From Jannaschia sp. M317 (lineage in GTDB: Bacteria; Pseudomonadota; Alphaproteobacteria; Rhodobacterales; Rhodobacteraceae): a stretch of DNA of 64,000 nucleotides. The DNA is taken from positions 716,001 to 780,000 of the forward strand of contig NZ_CP081155.1 of NCBI RefSeq assembly GCF_025141175.1, in the 5' to 3' direction. The notes beneath the pieces are model-generated. The model was not told the origin of the DNA. It searched no databases and was given only the letters and a program-made list of their open reading frames with translations. Both the position numbers and the translations under genes were made by a program. Every line of letters starts with the position of its first letter. Positions within the stretch are counted from its first letter, which is position 1. Shown here piece after piece: positions 28,515-36,616 of the stretch.

Positions 28515-29163
28515 AGAGCGCGGCCAGCATGGTATCGGTCACCGCCTCGGGCGGGGCGTCAAAGGCAACGCGCCCGCCTTTCAGGCCGATCAGGCGGGTG
28601 GCGATGCGCCGCGCCATTTCGGTGTCGTGCAGCGTCAGCAGCATGGTGGCAAAGCGGTCGCTCAGCAGGGTCAGCACCGTGTCCGCCCGCGCGGCATCCA
28701 GCGCGGAGACGGGTTCATCCGCCACCAGCACCCCGCCCCGGTCCAGTGCACGGGCGAGCGCCACGCGCTGTCGTTGGCCGCCGGACAGCGCGCCGACGGG
28801 CCGGTCCGGCAGATCCCCCAGCCCCAGGTCGGCCAGATGCGCCGTGATCCGTGCCCGGTCGGCTGCGCGGGGGCGGACGAAGCTGCGGATGTTGCGCAGC
28901 GTTCCGTGATCGTCCAGCCGCCCCATCAGAACGTTGCGCAGGACCGAAAGCTGCGGCACCAGGCCCAGATCCTGTGGCACCAGCGCGACCCGTTCGTCTG
29001 CCGCCGTCAGCCCGTCGAAGGCGGCGTTCAAAAGCGTCGTCTTGCCCGCCCCGCTGCGCCCCAGCAGCACCACCCGGTCGCCGGGGGCAAGCGTCAGGCT
29101 CACCTCCGACAGGACGGAGGCCGAGCCGTAGCCGAGTGTCTGACGGTCGAGGCGCAGCAGCAA
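28507..29163 (-). CDS. PhnC-like ABC transporter ATP-binding protein
   Basis: 218 residues with Walker A GRSGAGKTT, Q-loop (LVPQDLGLVPQLSV), signature LSGGQRQRVALARAL, and Walker B LVADEPVSALD. It is shorter than typical PhnC (about 260) at both ends. The PhnC-type segment NVLMGRLDDHGTLRNI is present. It energises the importer with the neighbouring fused permease and binding protein; it overlaps the permease by 8 bases. Confidence 0.88.
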   Translation of the reverse strand: MLLRLDRQTLGYGSASVLSEVSLTLAPGDRVVLLGRSGAGKTTLLNAAFDGLTAADERVALVPQDLGLVPQLSVLRNVLMGRLDDHGTLRNIRSFVRPRAADRARITAHLADLGLGDLPDRPVGALSGGQRQRVALARALDRGGVLVADEPVSALDAARADTVLTLLSDRFATMLLTLHDTEMARRIATRLIGLKGGRVAFDAPPEAVTDTMLAALYG

Positions 29164-29167
29164 GGCG

Positions 29168-30016
29168 CTACTCGATCAGGTCGAGCGCGCGGGCCGTGTC
29201 CTCGATCGGCTGGTAGTCGGCGTTTTCCGCCGGAATGAAGCCGGACCGGGGAAAGGCAGCCAGGATTTCTGGATCATCGAGCGCCAGCAAGGCCGCCTGC
29301 ACCCGGTCGGCGAACCCTTCGCCAAACCGCGCGTCCACGTCGCCCCGGATCGTCCAGTTGTAATCGGGGTAGGGCGGCGTCTTCCACAGCAGCGTGGTGT
29401 CGGCCACTTCGGGCGCACCGTCGGCCACGGCCCGGTCATAGACGGCGTAGTTCAGCGCGCCGACCTCCCAGGCACCCGAGGCGACAAGGCGCAGGGTCTG
29501 GCTGTGGTCGCCGGAAAACCCCACGCGTGCGAACAGATCGTCGGGCGACTGCCCGGTTTCTTCGCGGATCCAGTAATCGGGCATCAACCGCCCGGAGGTC
29601 GAGGTCCGCGCCCCAAAGGTAAACGTCCGGCCCGCCAGGTCCGGGAACGTCTCGGCCGGGGTCAGGCCGGTCGCCGCGTTGGCGATGAAATAGGTCACGA
29701 AGGTCTGATCCTCGGTGCCCTGCGCAATCGCGCGGGCGCCCGGCGTGGCCAGACGCGCCTGCACGCCGGTCAGCCCGCCAAACCAGGCCAACTGCACCTG
29801 ATCGTTGCGAAAGGCGGTGATGGCGGCGGGGTAGGATTTGACCGGAACGAACTGCACATCGACGCCCAGCGCGCGCTCCAGGTAGGTCTCCACCTTGCCG
29901 AAACGGGTGACCAGGGCGGTCTCGTCCTGGTCGGGAATGGCGGAGAAATAGAGCGTCTGCGCCGAGGCCATGCTCCCGACAAACGTCATCCAGAGCAGAA
30001 GGCAAAAGCGGATCAT
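29168..30016 (-). CDS. PhnD-type periplasmic substrate-binding protein (phosphonate/selenate-like)
   Basis: 282 residues with a signal peptide (MIRFCLLLWMTFVGSMASAQ) and the PhnD fold: LYFSAIPDQDETALVTRFG, then AWFGGLTGVQARLATPGA and FGARTSTSGRLMPDYWI. Proteins of this subgroup are often annotated as selenate-binding; ligand cannot be settled from sequence alone. It is first in the three-gene leftward importer operon, four bases from the ATPase gene. Confidence 0.85.
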   Translation of the reverse strand: MIRFCLLLWMTFVGSMASAQTLYFSAIPDQDETALVTRFGKVETYLERALGVDVQFVPVKSYPAAITAFRNDQVQLAWFGGLTGVQARLATPGARAIAQGTEDQTFVTYFIANAATGLTPAETFPDLAGRTFTFGARTSTSGRLMPDYWIREETGQSPDDLFARVGFSGDHSQTLRLVASGAWEVGALNYAVYDRAVADGAPEVADTTLLWKTPPYPDYNWTIRGDVDARFGEGFADRVQAALLALDDPEILAAFPRSGFIPAENADYQPIEDTARALDLIE

Positions 30017-30099
30017 CGGGGAACCTCATCAAAGCATGTCGCGCCGGGCCCTAGCATTGCGGCCCGGCGAGGACACCCCCGATCCGACGTGCCCCCCAT

Positions 30100-31188
30100 T
30101 CAGCCAGGCAGGGACGGGTAATCGGTGTAGCCTTTCTCATCGCCGCCGAAAAATGTGTCGGCGTCCGGGGCATTCAGGTGCGCGCCCTGGCGCAACCGCT
30201 CCGGCAGGTCGGGGTTGGCCAGAAAATCCCGGCCGAAGGCCACGGCATCCACCTTGCCCGCCGCGACCCGCGCAGCCGCGCGGGCCCCGTCATAGCCACC
30301 GTTGGCGATGTAGGTCCCGGAGTAGAGACCGCGCATCCGGTCCATCATCTCGACGTGTTCAACCGGCCAGTCGGTATCCCGCTGCACCTCGACCACGTGC
30401 AGATAGGCCAAATCTCGCGTGTCCAGCATCCGGTAGACGGCCCCAAAGGTCGCCTCCGGGTCGCTGTCGGACATCTCGTTGCCATGCGACAGCGGGGACA
30501 GGCGCACGCCCACACGACCGGAGGGCCAGTGCGCTACGCAGGCGTCCAGCACCTCTTCCAGCAGGCGCATCCGGTTTTCCACCGGGCCGCCATAGGCGTC
30601 TGTCCGGTCGTTGACCCCATCGCGCAGGAATTGATCCAGCAGATAGCCATTGGCGGCATGCACCTCGACCCCATCGAACCCTGCACGCCGCGCGTAGTCG
30701 GCGGCATGGCCGAAATCGGCCACGGTCTGCGCGATCCCTTCCGTGGTCAGGGCAACGGGCTGGGACACAGGTTCGAACCCGGCGGCGGTAAAGGTGCGTG
30801 CCTCGGCACGGCGATTGGTCGGCGAAACGGGCTGCGTCCCCTCGGGCAGCAAGGAGACATGGCTGATCCGTCCGACATGCCACAATTGGCAGAAGATCCG
30901 GCCCCCGCCCGCGTGCACGGCGTCGGTGATGCGTTTCCAGGCTGCGACGTGATCCTCGGTATAGATGCCGGGCGTATCCAGATACCCCTTGCCCAGTGCC
31001 GATACCTGCGTCCCCTCCGACACGATCAACCCGGCCGAGGCGCGCTGTCGGTAGTAGGTTTCAGCCATCGCCTTGGGCGTGCCATCGCCCTGGGCGCGGT
31101 CGCGCGTCAGGGGGGCCATGAACACGCGGTTGGGACAGCTGAGACTGCCGATCTCGATCGGCGAGAAAAGGGGGGAGATATCGGTCAT
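30100..31188 (-). CDS. nemA: Old Yellow Enzyme-family NADH:flavin oxidoreductase (NemA-like)
   Basis: 362 residues, a typical OYE TIM barrel with FMN: MAPLTRDRAQGDGTP near residue 24, CQLWHVGRISH, the FDGVEVHAANGYLLDQFLRDG block near residue 170, and the late FMN phosphate-binding segment YIANGGYDGARA. OYEs reduce activated alkenes and nitro compounds (such as N-ethylmaleimide) and are often induced by electrophiles. The start codon has little Shine-Dalgarno sequence and abuts a palindromic repeat, see the operator entry. Confidence 0.93.
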   Translation of the reverse strand: MTDISPLFSPIEIGSLSCPNRVFMAPLTRDRAQGDGTPKAMAETYYRQRASAGLIVSEGTQVSALGKGYLDTPGIYTEDHVAAWKRITDAVHAGGGRIFCQLWHVGRISHVSLLPEGTQPVSPTNRRAEARTFTAAGFEPVSQPVALTTEGIAQTVADFGHAADYARRAGFDGVEVHAANGYLLDQFLRDGVNDRTDAYGGPVENRMRLLEEVLDACVAHWPSGRVGVRLSPLSHGNEMSDSDPEATFGAVYRMLDTRDLAYLHVVEVQRDTDWPVEHVEMMDRMRGLYSGTYIANGGYDGARAAARVAAGKVDAVAFGRDFLANPDLPERLRQGAHLNAPDADTFFGGDEKGYTDYPSLPG

Positions 31189-31189
31189 G

Positions 31190-31222
31190 AAGTACTCGAT
31201 CTGGTGGGTATCCCAAGTACTT
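31190..31222 (-). promoter_or_regulatory. Palindromic operator-like repeats upstream of nemA
   Basis: AAGTACTC (31190-31197) directly next to the nemA start and AAGTACTT (31215-31222), a perfect 8-base palindrome, 25 bases further upstream. The second also reads ACTT-AGG-AAGT with the following bases. Two similar sites between start codon and probable promoter would suit a repressor such as an HxlR/YodB-type electrophile sensor (inference; no such gene is adjacent). Confidence 0.45.
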
Positions 31223-31324
31223 AGGAAGTTCCGCCGCCCGTTGCACCCCCGCGGGCGTGTTCAGATGGCTTTACTCCGGTCGCGCGGGCGGGCATTCATC
31301 GCCAGAGGTCCCTTGGGGCCGTGC

Positions 31325-31401
31325 GGGCCCTTAGCTCAGCTGGATAGAGCAGCCGACTTCTAATCGGCAGGTCGAGGGTTCGAATCCTTCAGGGCCCGCC
31401 A
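31325..31401 (+). tRNA. tRNA-Arg (anticodon UCU)
   Basis: A 77-base cloverleaf with 7-bp acceptor stem (GGGCCCT/AGGGCCC), D arm (AGCTC..GAGC), anticodon stem GCCGA/TCGGC with loop CTTCTAA giving anticodon TCT, T arm GAGGG-TTCGAAT-CCTTC, and an encoded CCA end. It decodes AGA. The convergent permease gene ends ten bases beyond it. No repeated tRNA 3' end, as left by an integrated element, was found nearby. Confidence 0.97.
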
Positions 31402-31410
31402 CCGCACCCC

Positions 31411-32238
31411 TCAGACCCGCCAGCGCAGCACCCGCCGCTCCACCCAGCCGATCACCGCGCTGACGGCGATGCCCAGTACCGACAGGATGACGACCCCTGC
31501 GAACAGCCGCTCCAGGTCGTAAAGCGATCCGGCCTCCAGGATGTAGGCACCGATGCCGTGGGTCGCGCCCAGCATTTCGGCCGCGACCAGCAGGATGATG
31601 GCGATGGCCAGCCCGATGCGCAGCCCCGACAGGATGCCCGGCATCGCCCCGGGCAGGACGATCTTGCGCACGATCGACCCCCAGGACAGGCCGAAGCTTT
31701 GGCCCATGCGGATCAGGGTGCGATCCACATTGTCCACCGCGCCGTAGGTGGCGACCACCATGGGGGTGAAGGTGCCAAAGGCGATCAGGGCGTATTTCGA
31801 CCCCTCTCCGATCCCGAACCAGATCACGAAGAGCGGCAGCAGGGCGATCTTTGGCACCGGGAACAGTGCCGCGACCACCGGCACCAGCCCGGCGCGGACC
31901 AATCCGAACAACCCGATCAGGGTGCCGACCCCGATCCCGGCAACCGTGCCCAGGGCCGCGCCCACGGCAAACCGACTGAGCGAGGGCAACAGGTGATCCC
32001 ACAGCGCCCCGGTGACATAAAGCTGCCGGAACGTGTCCGCGACCTCTGACGGCAACGGCAGGGTCAGGCGCGACATCCACCCCTGGCGCAAGGCGATCTC
32101 CACAAAGGCGATCAGAACCACGAAGACGACGAGGCCCGCCCAACGGTTGCCCGTAATGCGGAACCCGCCACCGCGATAGGGGACGGGGCGTGCGGGGGCG
32201 GCCTCGGCACGCGGCTTGATATCGACGCTTTCGGTCAT
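31411..32238 (-). CDS. Taurine/sulfonate-type ABC transporter permease (SsuC/TauC-like)
   Basis: 275 residues with six membrane helices and the binding-protein-dependent permease pattern: LPLPSEVADTFRQLYVTG near the first third, FPVPKIALLPLFVIWFGIGEGSKY, and the EAA loop VLPGAMPGILSGLRIGLA. GAGGGG before the ATG selects the start MTESVDIKPR. It forms the channel of the importer with the two upstream genes. The usual substrates of the family are sulfonates, taurine, nitrate or pyrimidine precursors; unresolved here. Confidence 0.9.
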   Translation of the reverse strand: MTESVDIKPRAEAAPARPVPYRGGGFRITGNRWAGLVVFVVLIAFVEIALRQGWMSRLTLPLPSEVADTFRQLYVTGALWDHLLPSLSRFAVGAALGTVAGIGVGTLIGLFGLVRAGLVPVVAALFPVPKIALLPLFVIWFGIGEGSKYALIAFGTFTPMVVATYGAVDNVDRTLIRMGQSFGLSWGSIVRKIVLPGAMPGILSGLRIGLAIAIILLVAAEMLGATHGIGAYILEAGSLYDLERLFAGVVILSVLGIAVSAVIGWVERRVLRWRV

Positions 32239-32270
32239 GGGGCCCCTCGTGGGTGGGGCGCGGGGCCCTG

Positions 32271-32292
32271 TCTTCCTCTGGCCATAAATACC
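32271..32292. repeat. 22-bp intergenic repeat, copy 1
   Basis: Identical, in opposite orientation, to 57873-57894; core on the minus strand is GGTATTTATGGCCAGAGG. It lies in the 153-base gap between two genes of the sulfonate-type importer. Only two copies were found in the window. Confidence 0.8.
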
Positions 32293-32391
32293 TCCGTCGG
32301 AGACGCGGGCGTGCGGGGCTCGATGCCCCGCGCGTGCGCCGCTCCGGGCGGGCCGCCAGGGGCGGCGCGCATCCCTCGGGGCAGGCACACC

Positions 32392-33141
32392 CTATCCATC
32401 CAGCAGTTCCGCATCCGCCGCGCGGGCTTCGTCCCGCATCAGGCCCCAGAGGTGCGACTGCACCTCTTCCATGGCCCCGCGCCCGCTCAGGGGGGCATCG
32501 ATTTCCACAACTTCGCGGATCTGACCGGGCCTGCGCGACAGCACCACGACACGATGGCCCAGGCGCACTGCTTCTGCCAGGTTGTGGGTGACGTAGACGG
32601 CGGTGAACCGCTCCCGCTCCCACAGGCCGATCAGGTCGTCCATCAACAGCTCCCGCGTTTGCGCGTCCAGCGCGCTGAGAGGTTCGTCCATCAGCATGAC
32701 CGCGGGATCGACGGCCAGGGCGCGGGCGATGGCCACCCGCTGCTTCATCCCGCCCGACAATTGCCGGGGCAGGGCTTCGGTGAAATCGCTCAGCCGGGTG
32801 CGGGCCAGCACGTCGGCGATGCGGGCGGCGCGGTCGGGGATGTCGTGATCCTCCAGGACCAGCGACACGTTGCCCGCCACCGTCCGCCAGGGCAGCAGGG
32901 CAAAGTCCTGAAACACATAGGTCAGCGGGTTCAGCGACCCGGGCGGCGGTGCGCCCAGCTGCAGGACCTGCCCGCCCGAGGGCCGCTCCAACCCGCCGAT
33001 CATCCGCAGCAGGGTGGACTTGCCGCAGCCCGAAGGCCCGACGATGCAGACGATGCGCCCCGCTGGAATGTCCAGCGAGACGTCGCGCAGCACCTCCGTG
33101 TCGCCATAGCTGTGCGACAGGCCCCGAACCGAAAGCTCCAT
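32392..33141 (-). CDS. Taurine/sulfonate-type ABC transporter ATP-binding protein (SsuB/TauB-like)
   Basis: 249 residues with Walker A GPSGCGKSTLL, Q-loop (YVFQDFALLPWRT), signature LSGGMKQRVAIARAL, Walker B VMLMDEPLSALD and switch His in YVTHNLAEAV. The LLPWRT segment is typical of the nitrate/sulfonate/taurine class. The binding-protein gene ends one base before its start codon; the permease gene follows after a 153-base gap holding a 22-bp repeat. Confidence 0.92.
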   Translation of the reverse strand: MELSVRGLSHSYGDTEVLRDVSLDIPAGRIVCIVGPSGCGKSTLLRMIGGLERPSGGQVLQLGAPPPGSLNPLTYVFQDFALLPWRTVAGNVSLVLEDHDIPDRAARIADVLARTRLSDFTEALPRQLSGGMKQRVAIARALAVDPAVMLMDEPLSALDAQTRELLMDDLIGLWERERFTAVYVTHNLAEAVRLGHRVVVLSRRPGQIREVVEIDAPLSGRGAMEEVQSHLWGLMRDEARAADAELLDG

Positions 33142-33142
33142 C

Positions 33143-34156
33143 CTAGCTGCCGATCATCTCGGTGAACGACGGGTCGATGATCTGGTCGAGCGAGATGCCC
33201 GCGTCGATCAGTCCCTCGGACTGGAACCACTCCAACTGGTCGCGGATCGAGCCGACGTTGAGCGCCGCGCCTTCGTTGATCCGCATGGTGCCGTTGATGA
33301 TCGAGGGGGCGGCCCGCTCCCGCTCCCGGTCGGTGTAGACGTATTTGTGGATCAGATCGACCATGGCGTCGACGCCCGCGTCGCCACCTGCGCGGTCGAT
33401 CATGGTGCTGTTGTAGTCGGTGATGGCGGGCTTGAACGCCTCGAGGAAGGCATTCGTCTTGGGCCGGTCGCCCGCGTTCGCCGCCGAGGTGAAAACCGTA
33501 GTGACCTGGTAGTCGGGCAGGTAGTCGGCGACCGATCCGATCATGTGCACCTCTGGCCCCGCCGCGACGGGCTTGGCGATATGGGGCACGATGGACCAGG
33601 CGTCGATCTGCCCCGTCTTCAGCGCCCCGATGATCGCGCCCACGGCCTGCAGCGGCACAAAGGTCATGTTCGCGCCCTCGGCGGCGGCGATCTTGCTGCC
33701 CATGTAGTGAAACGACGATCCTGCCGTGGTCATGCCGAAACGCTTGCCGTCCAGGGCTGCCGGGCTGGTCACACCCGCCTGATAGGCCGCATCGGATGCC
33801 AGGATCTTCTGCCCGTCGATCCCCGGCTCTTCGCTCAGGCCGCCGCCGATCACCTTGATTGCGCCCTTTTCGGCCAGGTTCACGAGGCCCCCGGACATCG
33901 CCGTCATCGCATAGTCGACATCGCCGGATGCGATCGCCACGGCCATCGGCTGCGCGGCCTGAAAGAACTCCAGCTCCACGTCCAGCCCGGCCTCGGCAAA
34001 GAGCCCCTTTTCCAGCGCGATGAAGCTGGGGCTGTGCGAGGTGAAGCGCAGCGCGCCGACCTTGAGTTTGGTGCCCTGTGCGATTGCGGGTGCGGCGAGC
34101 GCGGTGGTGGCCGCAGCCCCCATCAGCGCGAGGGTGTGGCGGCGTGTGATGGTCAT
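33143..34156 (-). CDS. NMT1/SsuA-type periplasmic substrate-binding protein
   Basis: 337 residues with a Tat-like signal (TRRHTLALMGAAATTALAAPAIAQ). The mature part has the SsuA/THI5-like fold: FTSHSPSFIALEKGLFAEAGLDVELEFF begins near residue 37, VDYAMTAMSGGLVNL follows, and FGMTTAGSSFHY near residue 138. GGAGGAGAG precedes the ATG; an open frame upstream lacks a ribosome site. First gene of the importer operon. Confidence 0.9.
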   Translation of the reverse strand: MTITRRHTLALMGAAATTALAAPAIAQGTKLKVGALRFTSHSPSFIALEKGLFAEAGLDVELEFFQAAQPMAVAIASGDVDYAMTAMSGGLVNLAEKGAIKVIGGGLSEEPGIDGQKILASDAAYQAGVTSPAALDGKRFGMTTAGSSFHYMGSKIAAAEGANMTFVPLQAVGAIIGALKTGQIDAWSIVPHIAKPVAAGPEVHMIGSVADYLPDYQVTTVFTSAANAGDRPKTNAFLEAFKPAITDYNSTMIDRAGGDAGVDAMVDLIHKYVYTDRERERAAPSIINGTMRINEGAALNVGSIRDQLEWFQSEGLIDAGISLDQIIDPSFTEMIGS

Positions 34157-34322
34157 CGGTCTCTCCTCCCAAAGATCGGGAGGAGTGGAGGGGACAGGCG
34201 CGACGCTGTCAACGCGATAGCCGCCTTTTCGCCCGCAGACGGACCCGGCAACGTTTTGAGGGACACAGGCCCTCACTTGGGCTAGCGTTTGCGGCATTAT
34301 GGGATTGGCCTGGGGGGCTGAC

Positions 34323-36512
34323 ATGGCAATTTTCACCGTAACGACCGCTGCCGATACGACTGATGAGACGGACGGCGATCTGTCGCTGCGCGAGGCATTG
34401 ACCGCCGCGCGCGGAGCCGCGGGCGCGGATATCATCCGGTTCGCGCAGGGCCTCCGAGAGATCGAGCTGTCTTCACGCCTGTTTATCTACAGGGACGAAG
34501 GTCTGACGATTGACGGCGACACCAATGGTGACAATTTCGCCGACATCTCTCTTACTTTTCTCGGAGAGAGGTCATCCTCTGTGATCCTGTTCCGACAAGG
34601 CAGCGCGGATGAATTTGCCGCCCCGGCCCCGATTGCCCTGCAAGATATCCGGCTAGACGGTGTTCAACGGAACGTCGCCACCGCTAGCTCTTCCGGGCCG
34701 GCCGCTGCGGGAGAGGACGGACGCGACGCGTTCGACAGTGGCCGGATCGTTGCCGCCTTCGAGATCAGGGCCCCCATTGTCCTGGACGGAGTGACGATTT
34801 CAAACGTCACCACACCGTCGGTGCGCGAACGGTTCGAGGGCCAGGCGGGCGGTGCGGGAATCAATGGTGGCGACGGGGCGGATGGCCGCAGCGGCAGCAT
34901 TGATGGTGGCCGGGGCACTGCCGGTGGCCCCGGCGGCGCGGGTGGCGCGGGCGGCGACAGCAGCACGATCGCGATGTTCTATTCGACGGGCTCGGTCACG
35001 CTGCGGAACGTCGTGATGGACGGGACCTCGGTTCTTAACGGTTCGGACGGAGGTCCCGGCGGCGCGGGCGGCGCAGGGGGCGATGGTGGCGACGGCGGCG
35101 ACGGCGCTGGCAGCTTTGCCCGTGGTGGCGACGGCGGACGCGGCGGCAACGCCGGGGATGGCGGCGATGGTGGCACCGGCGGCAAGGGCGGCGACGTCGT
35201 CCAGGGGATCTTTCTGGGGAGCGGCGGCACGATCACCGAAGCCATGGGCGTGATCATCGCGGAGAACGAAGCCTCCGCGGCCGGTGCTGGTGGGGCCGGT
35301 GGTGCCGGCGGGGCCGCGGGCGGCCGTGGAAGTGGCGGCACCGGTGCCGGCAACCTGTTCAACGGGGGCGATAATGGCGCGCGCGGCTCGGCCGGATCCT
35401 CGGGCGACCCCGGTGCGACCGGTCCTGCCGGGCGTCTTCTTACAGGGGTGCGGGCCCTGGACGGGACCGTGACGTTGAGCGATACGCCTGATTTCATTGT
35501 CTATACGCGCGACCGCGCCGAGACGGTCAACGAAGGTGGCAGCATCAGCTTTTCCGTCATTCGCGGGGGGGACACCGGGGCGAACTTCACCCTCGATTGG
35601 CAGGTCGGTGGCGCAGGCATCACGGCAGGCGATTTCGAGGGCGGGTTGACCGGCCAGCTGGAATTCACGGCGGGCGGGCCTGACCTGCGCACTGTCACCT
35701 TGAACCTGGCGGATGATGGCCGTGTGGAGGGTGACGAGAGCTTCGATTTCTTCATCGGCAACATCACCTTTACCTCGGCGACCGATCTGGTCGGTGGCTT
35801 TGGCGACCAGTCGGAAACCACGATGATCATCGACGGGCCAGGCCGGATAATCGGCAACAACCAGGCGAACCGGCTGCTGGGCGGCCCTCTCGGCGACCGG
35901 ATCGAGGGGTTGAACGGGCCTGACACGCTGAACGGGTTCGGCGGCGATGACACCATTCTCGGCGGGCGCAATGAACAGGATCGGGGTGATCTGATCTTTG
36001 GCGGCGACGGAAACGACAGCATCGACGGCGGCCATGGCAACGACCGCATCTTTGGCCAGGCCGGAAATGATACGTTGATCGGCGGCTTTGGCGCGGATCA
36101 GTTGCAGGGCCAGGAAGGCGACGATCAGATCAGCGGGGGCGCGCTGGGCGACGAGATCTTTGGCGGCGATGGCATGGATTTCATCAACGGCGGTTTCGGA
36201 TTTGACCGTGTGAACGGTGGAAATGGCGCAGACAGCTTCTACCACCTGGGCGTGCGAAACCACGGGTCCGATTGGATTCAGGATTTCGACAGCGAAGAGG
36301 GCGACAAGCTGGTCTTCGGCAACGCCGCGGTCCGGGCGTCCGATTTCCAGGTGAACTACGCGACCACGGCCGGTGCCGGGGCCGCCGGCGCGCAGGAGGC
36401 CTTTGTGATCTATCGTCCCGACGGACGGATCATTTGGGCGCTTGTGGATGGCGGCGCGGAGCGGTCGATAGACATCCAGATCGGCGGTCAGACCTTTGAC
36501 CTGCTCGCGTAG
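34323..36512 (+). CDS. Secreted-type CSLREA / glycine-rich / Calx-beta / RTX protein
   Basis: 729 residues without a Sec signal. Residues 5-30 form a CSLREA-like start (VTTAADTTDETDGDLSLREAL, the usual Cys replaced by Leu); residues 40-165 look like a beta-helix. Three Gly-rich blocks (about 175-213, 240-293, 318-370) are built of GG-Asp/Ala/Pro units as in PE_PGRS-type proteins. A Calx-beta-like domain (about 395-505, VNEGGSISFSVIRGG) follows, then hemolysin-type calcium repeats GGxGxDx from about 510 to 640 and a C-terminal secretion-type end. Such proteins leave by type I secretion and bind calcium outside the cell. No T1SS genes are adjacent. GGGGGG before the ATG sets the start. Confidence 0.85.
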   Translation: MAIFTVTTAADTTDETDGDLSLREALTAARGAAGADIIRFAQGLREIELSSRLFIYRDEGLTIDGDTNGDNFADISLTFLGERSSSVILFRQGSADEFAAPAPIALQDIRLDGVQRNVATASSSGPAAAGEDGRDAFDSGRIVAAFEIRAPIVLDGVTISNVTTPSVRERFEGQAGGAGINGGDGADGRSGSIDGGRGTAGGPGGAGGAGGDSSTIAMFYSTGSVTLRNVVMDGTSVLNGSDGGPGGAGGAGGDGGDGGDGAGSFARGGDGGRGGNAGDGGDGGTGGKGGDVVQGIFLGSGGTITEAMGVIIAENEASAAGAGGAGGAGGAAGGRGSGGTGAGNLFNGGDNGARGSAGSSGDPGATGPAGRLLTGVRALDGTVTLSDTPDFIVYTRDRAETVNEGGSISFSVIRGGDTGANFTLDWQVGGAGITAGDFEGGLTGQLEFTAGGPDLRTVTLNLADDGRVEGDESFDFFIGNITFTSATDLVGGFGDQSETTMIIDGPGRIIGNNQANRLLGGPLGDRIEGLNGPDTLNGFGGDDTILGGRNEQDRGDLIFGGDGNDSIDGGHGNDRIFGQAGNDTLIGGFGADQLQGQEGDDQISGGALGDEIFGGDGMDFINGGFGFDRVNGGNGADSFYHLGVRNHGSDWIQDFDSEEGDKLVFGNAAVRASDFQVNYATTAGAGAAGAQEAFVIYRPDGRIIWALVDGGAERSIDIQIGGQTFDLLA

Positions 36513-36568
36513 CGCGGGCGTCGGTCAGCGTTTCTGAAACCCCTGATCGACGCCTTTGCAGGATGTGA

Positions 36569-36610
36569 CACGGCAGAAAGCCGTGGGGTCCGGCGGCCAG
36601 GCCGCCGGAC
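36569..36610. terminator. Tandem hairpins between convergent genes
   Basis: Two perfect hairpins in tandem: CACGGC-AGAAA-GCCGTG (36569-36585) and GTCCGGCGGC-CAG-GCCGCCGGAC (36588-36610). They lie between the RTX gene and typA, which end toward each other. No clear T tract follows, so they may act as a two-way transcription barrier. Confidence 0.6.
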
Positions 36611-36616
36611 ACGGTC

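Noticed and set aside
31325..31401. tRNA-Arg as insertion site of a genomic island
   Set aside because: No duplicated tRNA 3' end, integrase or base-composition change was found in the flanking regions.
31331..32623. Long antisense or alternate-frame reading across the tRNA and ABC transporter genes
   Set aside because: It runs through tRNA-Arg and overlaps two clear transporter genes in another frame; composition is typical of GC-rich shadow frames.
34840..35420. Tandem GGC/GGT-rich repeats that look like a CRISPR-like or minisatellite array
   Set aside because: No regular repeat/spacer pattern; the sequence encodes the glycine-rich part of the RTX protein in one open frame. Antisense reading frames here are a base-composition effect.
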